Positions 6,874 through 13,275 of a stretch of DNA of 14,527 bases are shown piece after piece (position 1 is the stretch's first letter; each line of letters opens with the position of its first letter). The position numbers were made by a program, and so were the translations under genes. The DNA is from Chloroflexota bacterium (GTDB lineage: Bacteria; Chloroflexota; Dehalococcoidia; Lucifugimonadales; CATQGZ01): contig JAQBTI010000024.1 of NCBI GenBank assembly GCA_027624995.1, forward strand, positions 1 through 14,527, given 5' to 3'. The notes below the pieces were generated by a model. That model did not search any database, had not been told where the DNA came from, and was given only the letters and a program-made list of their open reading frames with translations.

Positions 6874-8622
6874 ATGGCCCCGCCTCTTTCGGTAAAGTTC
6901 GAGCCCAACATACCCCTGATGCTGAGGGACGGCACGATCACCTACGTCGACGTGTTCCGGCCCGACACGCCGGACAAATACCCGGCCCTCCTCGGCCGCA
7001 CGCCTTGCGGCAAGGCCGGGCCATCTGGCCGGTACGGCCACATGGACCCGATTCGGGCCGCGTCGCTGGGCTTCGCGGTTGTGATCCAAGACGTCCGGGG
7101 ACGGCATTCGTCCGACGGAGAGTTCTACCCATTCGTCAACGAGATCGACGATGGATACGACTCGGTGGAATGGGCGGCCAATCAGTCCTGGTGCACGGGC
7201 AAGGTAGGGATGTACGGCGTGTCGTATGTGGGGGCCACCCAATGGCTGGCGGCAAAGTCTAGTCCACCGTCACTGTCCGCGATCGCTCCCGGCTTCACTG
7301 CCTCGGACTACCACGAAGGCTGGGCCTGGCGCGGTGGGGCGTTCGAATTGGGCTTCAATCTCTCCTGGTCGATGGGCCACCTGACCGCTGGCAACTGGGA
7401 CAACCTTTCGCGACGCATGCTATTGGGGCCGGATCAACTTAAGAGACTGATCGCTTCCAAGGACCGGCTGACCGACAGGTTCGAGCACGTTCCTCTACAG
7501 GACCTCCCCGAGCTTCGAGGCCTGGCCCAGTACTACTATGACTGGCTGGTCCACCCCGAGTACGACAGCTACTGGCAGCGGATCTCCATCGAGGAGTCCC
7601 ACTCCCAGATATCAGTCCCGGGCCTCAACTACGGAGGATGGTTTGACACCTTCCTTGGCGGGACGATTCGGAACTTCAGCCGGATGCGCGAGATGGGCGC
7701 ATCAGAGGCAGCCCGCAAGGGCCAGAGACTGCTGATCGGACCGTGGGTCCACTCAGGCCTTCCCACCAACGTCTCGGGTGACTACGCCTTCGGCTACAGA
7801 TCGGCAGCGGCCGAGTTGGACCTATACGGACTGATTCTCCGCTACTACGACCACTGGCTCAAAGACCAAGATAACGGAGTCGCCGACGAGCAACCGGTCC
7901 ACATCTTCGTGATGGGCGACAACGTTTGGCGATTCGAGGACGAGTGGCCGCTACGCCGAGCTGAGGAGGTCAACTACTACCTTCACAGCGGCGGAAGGGC
8001 CAACACGCTGAACGGCGACGGCAGTCTGAGCCGAGAGGAACCGCACCACGAGCCCACCGATGTCTACGCCTACAACCCTATAGACCCAGTGCCCACACGA
8101 GGGGGAGGCCTGTGCTGCGACCCCGCTTTCGTGCCTCCCGGTGCCTACGACCAGCGTCCGATCGAGATTCGGCCGGACGTGCTGGTCTACACGACCCCGC
8201 CGCTGGAGAAAGATACCGAAGTCACCGGACCGGTCACGGTGACCCTGTACGCTTCGAGCTCCGCGACAGATACCGACTTCACGGCCAAACTGGTAGATGT
8301 CGACAACTGCGGCTGCGCCATGAACGTGGCAGACGGTATCGTGCGAGCCAGGTACCGCCTGCCGCGCCGGCCCGGAAGCCTGATACAGCCCGGTGACGTG
8401 TACGAGTACACCATCGACCTCTGGGCGACCAGCAACGTCTTCAAGCGGGGCCACAGCATCCGTCTGGACTTATCGAGCAGTAACTTCCCAAAGTACGACC
8501 GCAACGCAAACACCGGCGCGCCCATCGGTACTGACGCCGGATTCGCCTACGCACTCCAGACCGTCCACCACTCATCCGACTACCCATCGCACCTCAAGCT
8601 GCCGATCGTCCCCAGGGACTAG
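6874..8622 (+). CDS. CocE/NonD-family serine hydrolase (X-Pro dipeptidyl-peptidase-like)
   Basis: 582-residue hydrolase of the S15/CocE group (cocaine esterase is of similar length), acting on esters or acyl-peptide-like substrates; the natural substrate is unknown. An alpha/beta-hydrolase core carries the nucleophile elbow GMYGVSYVGATQW with Ser117, Asp258 in YGGWFDTF and His293 in GPWVHSG. These positions and contexts fit the Ser-Asp-His triad of the family. The oxyanion-side tyrosine/Gly-rich region and VIQDVRGRHSSDGEF (70-84) are also typical. A helical cap lies between the core strands (about 145-240), and from about residue 345 a C-terminal jelly-roll domain follows (VTGPVTVTLYASSSATDTDF). 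No signal peptide is seen, so it is probably cytoplasmic. ATG 6874 has GGAG nine bases upstream. It is transcribed divergently from sat-cysC and is followed by a palindromic repeat, so it is probably monocistronic. Confidence 0.9.
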   Translation: MAPPLSVKFEPNIPLMLRDGTITYVDVFRPDTPDKYPALLGRTPCGKAGPSGRYGHMDPIRAASLGFAVVIQDVRGRHSSDGEFYPFVNEIDDGYDSVEWAANQSWCTGKVGMYGVSYVGATQWLAAKSSPPSLSAIAPGFTASDYHEGWAWRGGAFELGFNLSWSMGHLTAGNWDNLSRRMLLGPDQLKRLIASKDRLTDRFEHVPLQDLPELRGLAQYYYDWLVHPEYDSYWQRISIEESHSQISVPGLNYGGWFDTFLGGTIRNFSRMREMGASEAARKGQRLLIGPWVHSGLPTNVSGDYAFGYRSAAAELDLYGLILRYYDHWLKDQDNGVADEQPVHIFVMGDNVWRFEDEWPLRRAEEVNYYLHSGGRANTLNGDGSLSREEPHHEPTDVYAYNPIDPVPTRGGGLCCDPAFVPPGAYDQRPIEIRPDVLVYTTPPLEKDTEVTGPVTVTLYASSSATDTDFTAKLVDVDNCGCAMNVADGIVRARYRLPRRPGSLIQPGDVYEYTIDLWATSNVFKRGHSIRLDLSSSNFPKYDRNANTGAPIGTDAGFAYALQTVHHSSDYPSHLKLPIVPRD

Positions 8623-8643
8623 CGGAGGCGCTCCACGCCCGTT

Positions 8644-8671
8644 CCTTAGGGACACGGCGTGCCCCTTAAGG
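8644..8671. repeat. Palindromic repeat element (REP-like or terminator) after cocE-like gene
   Basis: CCTTA (8644-8648) and TAAGG (8667-8671) flank GGGACACGG followed by CGTGCCCC (8649-8665). The whole is an inverted repeat with one mismatch and one extra T. The core GGGNCACGGC-TGCC also appears at the right edge of the window, again just after a plus-strand stop codon. That suggests a dispersed palindromic element that may also act as a transcript end for the hydrolase gene. Confidence 0.5.
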
Positions 8672-8735
8672 TGGCCTGCGAAACAAGGGGGCGAGTAGGC
8701 CATCATCGAACGCCTCTACCTCGACACGCCGTTCC

Positions 8736-8767
8736 TTGACCCCTTCGGAGACCCACTCCGCTATAAT
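8736..8767 (+). promoter_or_regulatory. Promoter for the crotonase-CaiB operon
   Basis: A consensus -10 TATAAT (8762-8767) preceded by CGC. The best -35 is TTGACC (8736-8741), but the spacer is 20 bp, longer than optimal. Transcription would begin near 8774, which leaves about 23 nt before the TTG start and includes its GGAG. Confidence 0.5.
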
Positions 8768-8786
8768 GGCCCGAGCCCGCAGTGTT

Positions 8787-8790
8787 GGAG
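8787..8790 (+). promoter_or_regulatory. Ribosome binding site that decides the crotonase start
   Basis: GGAG six bases before TTG 8797. The upstream GTG at 8782 has no purine-rich site and would lie only about 8 nt inside the predicted transcript. Confidence 0.6.
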
Positions 8791-8796
8791 CCCCGC

Positions 8797-9558
8797 TTGA
8801 GCTACGCGAACATCATCGTCGAGAAGGACGCAGGCGTTGGGACGATCACGCTCAACCGCCCCAAGTCCCTCAATGCCTTGAGCGTCGAGTTGTACCGAGA
8901 ACTTGACGCTGCCATTGCCGAGATGGAGGCTGACCCCGAGGTCAGGGCCATCGTATTTACCGGCGCCGGCGAACGGGCCTTCTCAGCCGGTGCGGACATC
9001 AAGGAGATGGCGCGCATCGCTGAAGATTCGAATGCAACCCCCGATCCGGAGAGGGCCCAGCGCGCCTGGCACATCGCCGAGTGCTCGAAACCCACGATCG
9101 GCGCCATAAACGGCCTGGCCTACGGAGGCGGCGCGGTCATGGCGTCCAGCTTCGACATCCGGGTGGGCTGCGAGCGCACCAGCTTCAAGTTCCTGGCCGC
9201 GTCCTACGGCCGAATCAACTCCACGTGGAGCTTGCCGATGCAGGTCGGCTGGCCCGTGGCCAAGGAGCTCCTTTTTACAGCGCGCGTCGTACAAGCCGAA
9301 GAGGCATTTCGAATCGGACTGCTGAACCACCTCGTCCCCAACGACGATCTTTTGCAGAAAGCCACCGAGATCGCCAGCCAGATAGCCGAGAACGACCCAC
9401 GAATGGTCCAGGGAATCAAGGAGATCATGATCGACAACGTGGGCGACGCCTGGAGGCGTATGTTCGACAAGGAGGGCGAGGCCCTGTTGGGCAAGCTGAC
9501 ACCCACGCCCATACTGGAGGGGTTCAAGGACTTCCTCGATAGGAAGGGACTGACATGA
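8797..9558 (+). CDS. Crotonase-superfamily protein (enoyl-CoA hydratase/isomerase-like, catalytic Glu residues missing)
   Basis: 253-residue crotonase-fold protein, which binds and transforms acyl-CoA thioesters in the cytoplasm. TTG at 8797 is chosen because of its GGAG and because the protein then begins MSYANIIVEK, as family members usually do; GTG 8782 would add five residues. The fold signatures are clear: ITLNRPKSLNALS, the first oxyanion-hole region GERAFSAGADIKEM (about 58-71) and the second, NGLAYGGGAVMAS (about 105-117). Ungapped comparison with rat enoyl-CoA hydratase puts Val114 at the place of Glu144 and Ala134 at that of Glu164. Both hydratase glutamates are thus absent and simple hydratase activity is doubtful. 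An isomerase, hydrolase, lyase or decarboxylase role is possible. The gene overlaps caiB-like by ATGA, so translation is coupled and the two products likely act on the same CoA ester. Confidence 0.88.
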   Translation: MSYANIIVEKDAGVGTITLNRPKSLNALSVELYRELDAAIAEMEADPEVRAIVFTGAGERAFSAGADIKEMARIAEDSNATPDPERAQRAWHIAECSKPTIGAINGLAYGGGAVMASSFDIRVGCERTSFKFLAASYGRINSTWSLPMQVGWPVAKELLFTARVVQAEEAFRIGLLNHLVPNDDLLQKATEIASQIAENDPRMVQGIKEIMIDNVGDAWRRMFDKEGEALLGKLTPTPILEGFKDFLDRKGLT

Positions 9559-10778
9559 ACAACGGAGACGGCCCACTTGCGACGCCTCTGGAGGGCATAC
9601 GGATGCTGGACCTGGGGCGTTACCAGGCCGGGCCTCGCTGCGCCCTGATGTTCGCACGCATGGGCGCCGAGGTCATCAAGGTCGAGTCCCTTTCCGGCGA
9701 CGAGAGCCGCGGCAACGGTCCAAGAGTCCGCGGCCAGAGCGCCTACTGGGTCCAATACAACAGCGGTAAAAAGAGCCTCGCGATCAACCTCCGCACCGAC
9801 CAGGGCAAAGAAGTCCTGCGAGACCTGGTCAAGGTCTCGGACATACTGCTTCAGAACTTCAGGCCCGGTACGATCGAGAAGATGGGCTTTGGCTACGACG
9901 TGCTCCATGAACTCAATCAGCGCATCGTCATGATCAACGTTTCCGCCTACGGCCAGTACGGTCCCTACAAGGACCGGGTCGGGTTTGACCAGATCGGGCA
10001 AGCTCTGGGCGGTCTGATGACCTTGACCGGTTTCCCGGACGATCCGCCGATCAAGACCTACTTCCCCCTCATCGACCGGATTACGTCTCTCCACGCCACT
10101 ATCGGCGCGCTGGCGGCACTGAGAGAGCGCGAGATTTCCGGGGAAGGTCAGGCCATCGACGTGTCTCTGGCCGATACGGGCTTTACGGTCAATGAGATTC
10201 CGATCTCCGCCTACCTGGGCGAAGGAACGGTGGAGCAAAGAGAGGGCAACGGCTCTGGCCTCGGCAACGCCTACCCGACCTCTGACGGATGGGTCTACAT
10301 CACCGCGGCCAGCGACGCCATGTGGCCAAGAGTCTGCGAGGCCCTCCGAAAGCCGGAGTGGACGGCTGACCCCAGATTTGTCAATCGCGTGCAGCGAGGC
10401 GAACACGTCGACATCCTGGAGAGTGAGCTGGCTAACCTCTTCATCGGCATGACGACCAAGGAGTCGGTCGACTACCTCTCAGGCTTCAGCATCCCATCCG
10501 CCCCGGTCAACACCACCGAGCAGGCGGCCGTGGACCCCCACGTGCACGAGCGCGAGATAATGGTCGAAATCCCCGACGCGGTGGCGGGCACAATCCACGT
10601 AACTGGAAAGATGATCAAGTTCAGCCGGACACCGATGGTCGTCGGCCAGACCCCAACCGTCGGCCAGCACACACGCGAGATCCTCTCGGACCTGTTGGGA
10701 TACACGGAGGAAAGAATCGAGGCCCTCCACGCAGCCAACGTCGTCCGCTACGATGAGTCACCGACCGAGGAGGACTAG
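9555..10778 (+). CDS. CaiB/BaiF-family CoA-transferase
   Basis: 407-residue class III CoA-transferase, which moves CoA between carboxylic acids through an aspartyl-CoA intermediate. Family features: LEGIRMLDLGRYQAGPRCAL at the N terminus, GAEVIKVE, the SGKKSLAINLRTDQG segment, LLQNFRPGTIEKMGFGYD, and SAYGQYGPYKDRVGFDQIGQA. Asp174 in YFPLIDRITSLHA sits where the catalytic Asp (Asp169 in formyl-CoA transferase) is expected. The length is normal for the family. ATG 9555 overlaps the crotonase stop (ATGA), and AAGGGA lies six bases upstream. Partner acids are unknown: the family includes carnitine, bile-acid, oxalate and succinate-dependent enzymes, and annotation below family level would be a guess. 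The odd crotonase next to it is the best clue for a joint substrate. Confidence 0.93.
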   Translation: MNNGDGPLATPLEGIRMLDLGRYQAGPRCALMFARMGAEVIKVESLSGDESRGNGPRVRGQSAYWVQYNSGKKSLAINLRTDQGKEVLRDLVKVSDILLQNFRPGTIEKMGFGYDVLHELNQRIVMINVSAYGQYGPYKDRVGFDQIGQALGGLMTLTGFPDDPPIKTYFPLIDRITSLHATIGALAALREREISGEGQAIDVSLADTGFTVNEIPISAYLGEGTVEQREGNGSGLGNAYPTSDGWVYITAASDAMWPRVCEALRKPEWTADPRFVNRVQRGEHVDILESELANLFIGMTTKESVDYLSGFSIPSAPVNTTEQAAVDPHVHEREIMVEIPDAVAGTIHVTGKMIKFSRTPMVVGQTPTVGQHTREILSDLLGYTEERIEALHAANVVRYDESPTEED

Positions 10779-10782
10779 ATTG

Positions 10783-10798
10783 TTTCACCTTGGTGAGA
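10783..10798 (+). terminator. Weak hairpin just after the CoA-transferase stop
   Basis: TTTCACC (10783-10789) pairs with GGTGAGA (10792-10798) around a tight turn, four bases after the stop. No U-run follows, so it may be a weak terminator or a 3' stabilising hairpin. Confidence 0.25.
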
Positions 10799-10853
10799 AC
10801 CCGCTGTAGGTAATTGGGAGGTTCAATTGCATCAACCGCAGCCACAGAGCCAC

Positions 10854-10862
10854 TGCTATAAT
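10854..10862 (+). promoter_or_regulatory. Extended -10 promoter for moaD-moaE
   Basis: TGC followed by consensus TATAAT (10857-10862). No good -35 is found at 16-18 bp (the nearest, TTGCAT at 10827, is 24 bp away), so recognition would depend on the extended -10. The start of transcription would be near 10869, about 24 nt before the CTG start. Confidence 0.45.
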
Positions 10863-10881
10863 CGAAGTCAATAGCCGCATA

Positions 10882-10885
10882 GGAG
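10882..10885 (+). promoter_or_regulatory. Ribosome binding site for the CTG-started moaD
   Basis: GGAG at the right distance (7 nt) from CTG 10893. There is no ATG, GTG or TTG in the moaD frame between the upstream stop at 10872 and the beginning of the conserved domain, so this site supports CTG initiation. Confidence 0.6.
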
Positions 10886-10892
10886 CAAGGCA

Positions 10893-11150
10893 CTGAGGGT
10901 CAACGTCAGACTGTTCGCGAGCTACCGCGACAGGGCAGGTACGGCACAGCTCGAGCTAGACCTGCCCGACGGGTCCACGGTAGCGCGGATGGCCGACAGT
11001 CTGCTGGAAGCCCATCCCGCGATACTTCCGGGGAAAAACCCGTCCCGACTGGTAGTCGCCGTCAACCAGGAATACCAATTACACGACCACGTGCTCAGCG
11101 ATGGGGACGAGGTCGCGCTGATTCCACCGGTGAGCGGAGGATGTCTGTGA
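10893..11150 (+). CDS. moaD: MoaD/ThiS-family sulfur carrier with GG-CL tail (molybdopterin synthase small subunit)
   Basis: 85-residue ubiquitin-like sulfur carrier. It begins MRVNVRLFASYRDRAG, has the middle segment ELDLPDGSTVARMADSLLE and ends ALIPPVSGGCL, the MoaD pattern. As MoaD it would carry a C-terminal thiocarboxylate and give sulfur to precursor Z together with MoaE, whose gene follows with a GTGA overlap. The start must be CTG 10893 (Arg2-Val3-Asn4 follow): GGAG lies 7 nt upstream and no other start fits. Standard MoaD proteins stop right after Gly-Gly; here Cys84-Leu85 follow, so the thiocarboxylate cannot form until they are removed. Sulfur carriers with such tails exist (QbsE ends GG-CF and is trimmed by the JAMM-type protease QbsD). 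No such protease is in this window. A simple point mutation or base error at the old stop is the alternative. Confidence 0.85.
   Translation: MRVNVRLFASYRDRAGTAQLELDLPDGSTVARMADSLLEAHPAILPGKNPSRLVVAVNQEYQLHDHVLSDGDEVALIPPVSGGCL
11136..11140 (+). promoter_or_regulatory. Ribosome binding site that decides the moaE start
   Basis: GGAGG, six bases before GTG 11147. It abuts ATG 11141 with zero spacing, which makes that ATG an unlikely start. The site lies inside the codons for the moaD Gly-Gly. Confidence 0.6.
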
Positions 11151-11593
11151 TCGAGATTTTACACACGGCTCTCGACCCTGAGGCGATAACGGCCCGGGTC
11201 AGGAGCGACTCCAACGGCGCGGTCGTGACCTTCCTGGGGACGACCCGTGATTCGACGGATGGCCGCAGGGTGCTCCATCTCGAGTATGAGGCCTATCAGC
11301 CGATGGCCGACCAGAAGCTCGCTGAGATTGCGGACGAGATGCGAGACCGTTGGGGGATCGAGGACATCGCCATCGCCCACCGCCTCGGGAAACTGGAGAT
11401 CGGAGACATCAGCCTGGTCGTCGCGGTTGCGTCTCCTCACAGGGCCGACGCCTTCGCCGCCTGCCAGTACAGCGTCGACCGCATCAAGCAGATCGTCCCC
11501 ATCTGGAAGAAGGAGTTCTTCGGGGACGGCGAGGTTTGGGTCGGCAGCGAGTCCGACCATCACCTGGCGCAAGCCACAACCGCCGACTCCTAA
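11147..11593 (+). CDS. moaE: Molybdopterin synthase catalytic subunit MoaE
   Basis: 148-residue large subunit of molybdopterin synthase, which converts precursor Z to molybdopterin with sulfur delivered by MoaD. Conserved features: GTTRD with Arg34, LEYEAYQPMADQKL (45-58), IAHRLGKLEIGD (76-87; His78, Arg79), ASPHRADAF, and the catalytic region DRIKQIVPIWKKE with Lys114, Lys121 and Lys122, ending in WVGSES. GTG 11147 is preferred to ATG 11141 because the GGAGG is then six bases away; it overlaps the moaD stop by four bases (GTGA), so the pair is translationally coupled and likely made in equal amounts. No other molybdenum cofactor genes are in the window. The gene is complete, with no unusual residues. 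Confidence 0.95.
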   Translation: MIEILHTALDPEAITARVRSDSNGAVVTFLGTTRDSTDGRRVLHLEYEAYQPMADQKLAEIADEMRDRWGIEDIAIAHRLGKLEIGDISLVVAVASPHRADAFAACQYSVDRIKQIVPIWKKEFFGDGEVWVGSESDHHLAQATTADS

Positions 11594-11594
11594 A

Positions 11595-11614
11595 GGTCGC
11601 CCGCCAGCGCGACC
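11595..11614 (+). terminator. Possible terminator after moaE
   Basis: GGTCGC (11595-11600) and GCGACC (11609-11614) form a 6-bp GC-rich stem with an 8-nt loop, one base after the moaE stop. It is followed by C/T-rich sequence but no clean U-run. Confidence 0.35.
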
Positions 11615-11812
11615 CCGCCCTTCCTGATTCTCGCGAGGCCCCAATCCAATCCGGAGACCCATCCTTACGCATTTTGTGAATGTTTTAACAATCCGGTTAG
11701 GATTGGCATTCAATAGAAAAACGCGATGGCGATAACCAGCCACTAAACTACGACTCTGCGACGACTTCCTAAGCGGGTTTGCCAAAAGTGTCGGATTTCA
11801 CAATGTTTACCG
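11615..11812. other. Non-coding, AT-richer gap between moaE and the tRNA promoter
   Basis: No convincing gene is seen on either strand here. The stretch is richer in A/T than its neighbours. It contains one small perfect hairpin, CAATCC (11689-11694) with GGATTG (11700-11705) around GGTTA, with no U-run on either side. A weak promoter-like pair (TTGTGA 11674, TAGGAT 11698) overlaps it. No small RNA family was recognised. Confidence 0.4.
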
Positions 11813-11841
11813 TTGATGAGTGCCCGTATTTTTGCTATATT
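11813..11841 (+). promoter_or_regulatory. Promoter for tRNA-Ser (and probably miaB-nadA)
   Basis: -35 TTGATG (11813-11818), exactly 17 bp, then -10 TATATT (11836-11841) preceded by TGC. Transcription would start near 11848, giving a 5' leader of about 17 nt before the tRNA. No other promoter is seen before miaB. Confidence 0.65.
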
Positions 11842-11864
11842 ACGGTGAATATCAGGTGGACAGT

Positions 11865-11956
11865 GGAGGGATCGCATAGAGGTCTAGTGCGGCCGCCTGC
11901 TAAGCGGTTTCCCCGGGTAACTGGGGACATGGGTTCGAATCCCATTCCCTCCGCCA
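11865..11956 (+). tRNA. tRNA-Ser (anticodon GCU), CCA encoded
   Basis: 92-nt class II tRNA. The acceptor stem pairs GGAGGGA (11865-11871) with TCCCTCC (11946-11952), followed by G and encoded CCA (11954-11956). The D-arm has GCA/TGC. The anticodon arm GCCGC/GCGGT encloses loop CTGCTAA with anticodon GCT at 11899-11901, reading AGC/AGU serine codons. The long variable arm has stem TCCCC/GGGGA, as required for tRNA-Ser. The T-arm is ATGGG/CCCAT around TTCGAAT. All arms pair fully, so it should be functional. Confidence 0.97.
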
Positions 11957-11972
11957 CAACACTTGCAAGAAC

Positions 11973-13247
11973 ATGCGCAACTACCATATCTGGACCACCG
12001 GCTGCCAAATGAACAAGGCAGACTCCGAGCGCTTGGAAAGCGCGATGAGTCAGATGGGCCTCTCTTCCACGCCGTCCGCCAGGGACGCCGACGTGATCGT
12101 CCTCAATAGCTGTGTCGTCCGGCAAAGCGCCGAAGATCGGGCCGTCGGCATGCTGACAAGCCTTAAGCCCCTAAAGGAAGCGCATCCGGAGAAGGTCATC
12201 GCTCTGATGGGCTGCATGGTGGGGCCAAAGTCTGAGCCGCTGCAAAAGCGCTTCCCCTACGCTGATCTGTTTATGCGCCCTCAGCAGTTCGAGCCCCTCA
12301 TCGACCTCCTCGGGGAGCGTATGGGCATCGACCCGGACGGCTGTCTCGGCCCGCTGACGGCGACGCCGGACGTGGCGACCTACATCCCCATCAGCCACGG
12401 CTGCGACAAGATGTGCTCGTTCTGCATCATCCCATACCGAAGGGGACGCGACGTAAGTAGGCCGCTGGGCGAAATCGTACGGGAGGCCGAACTGCTGGCA
12501 GATCGCGGAGTCAAAGAAGTCACGCTGCTGGGACAGAACGTCGACTCCTACGGACACGATCTGCCCGACAACCCGGACCTGGGTGACTTGCTGTCCGAGA
12601 TCAACAACATCGATGGCCTCGATAGGGTACGGTTCCTTACCTCGCACCCCAACGACATGACCGAACACATCATCGACTCCGTCGCCGAGCTCGAAAAGGT
12701 ATGTGAGCACTTCAACTTGCCTTTCCAGGCCGGCGACGACGAAGTGATTTCGGCGATGAGACGAGGCTACACCAACGACGACTACCGTCAATTGGTAACG
12801 AAGGTCCGCGACCGCGTACCAAACGTTTCGCTGAGCACGGACGTTATCGTCGGATTCCCCGGTGAGACGGAAGAGCAGTTCGAGCGAACGCTGGACCTGA
12901 TAAGAGACATCAGGTTCGACAAGGTTCACGCCGCCGCATACTCGAACCGACCAGGTACCATCGCGGCCAGGACAATGGGGGACGACGTGCCGTCGGAAGA
13001 CAAGACCGCCAGGCTCAAGGCCATCGAGGCACTCCAGGAAGAGGTCCTGACTGAGATCAACTCGGGCCTGGCCGGAGAGAGCCTACAGATACTGGTGGAG
13101 GGAAGAAAGCGCGGAAAGTGGTTTGGACGAAGCCGAAACGACAAGCTAGTGTTCTTCGAAGACGAAGGCGATAGAAAAGGCGAAATAGTAGAGGTCTGCG
13201 TCGAAAAGACGGGACCGTGGTCATTGCAGGGTGCCGTCGCGCCCTAG
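11973..13247 (+). CDS. miaB: tRNA-2-methylthio-N6-isopentenyladenosine synthase MiaB
   Basis: 424-residue radical-SAM methylthiotransferase that adds the 2-methylthio group to i6A37 of tRNAs reading UNN codons. The N-terminal UPF0004 domain holds the three cysteines of the auxiliary iron-sulfur cluster: Cys11 (TTGCQMNKADSERL), Cys47 (VLNSCVVRQSAEDRA) and Cys81 (MGCMVG). The radical-SAM CxxxCxxC is SHGCDKMCSFCIIPYRRG with Cys144, Cys148 and Cys151. A C-terminal TRAM domain follows from about residue 360. MiaB is preferred over MtaB or RimO because of the CQMNKADSE start and IPYRRGRDVSRP. ATG 11973 lies only 16 nt after the CCA of tRNA-Ser and has no proper Shine-Dalgarno (only GCAAGAAC). No promoter is seen in that gap, so it is probably co-transcribed with the tRNA. 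It leads nadA by 28 nt. Confidence 0.95.
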   Translation: MRNYHIWTTGCQMNKADSERLESAMSQMGLSSTPSARDADVIVLNSCVVRQSAEDRAVGMLTSLKPLKEAHPEKVIALMGCMVGPKSEPLQKRFPYADLFMRPQQFEPLIDLLGERMGIDPDGCLGPLTATPDVATYIPISHGCDKMCSFCIIPYRRGRDVSRPLGEIVREAELLADRGVKEVTLLGQNVDSYGHDLPDNPDLGDLLSEINNIDGLDRVRFLTSHPNDMTEHIIDSVAELEKVCEHFNLPFQAGDDEVISAMRRGYTNDDYRQLVTKVRDRVPNVSLSTDVIVGFPGETEEQFERTLDLIRDIRFDKVHAAAYSNRPGTIAARTMGDDVPSEDKTARLKAIEALQEEVLTEINSGLAGESLQILVEGRKRGKWFGRSRNDKLVFFEDEGDRKGEIVEVCVEKTGPWSLQGAVAP

Positions 13248-13275
13248 CAGGCCACCGCTGTAAGGAGACTTTCAA

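Noticed and set aside
8673..8701. GGCCT...AGGCC inverted repeat upstream of the crotonase gene
   Set aside because: A stem of five pairs with a 19-nt loop is too weak to separate from chance in GC-rich DNA.
9204..10406. 400-codon open frame antisense to the crotonase and CaiB genes
   Set aside because: It covers two well-conserved genes on the other strand and its product resembles no family; a codon-bias artefact.
11159..11785. 208-codon minus-strand frame over moaE and the gap
   Set aside because: Antisense to moaE, with no recognisable domain; the part outside moaE is short and of low coding quality.
11865..11956. tRNA 3' end as an integration (att) site
   Set aside because: No second copy of the tRNA 3' end, no integrase and no foreign gene block is visible; housekeeping genes follow at once.
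11779..12012. 77-codon open frame over the tRNA
   Set aside because: It reads through the tRNA-Ser gene and its promoter; the tRNA explains the sequence.
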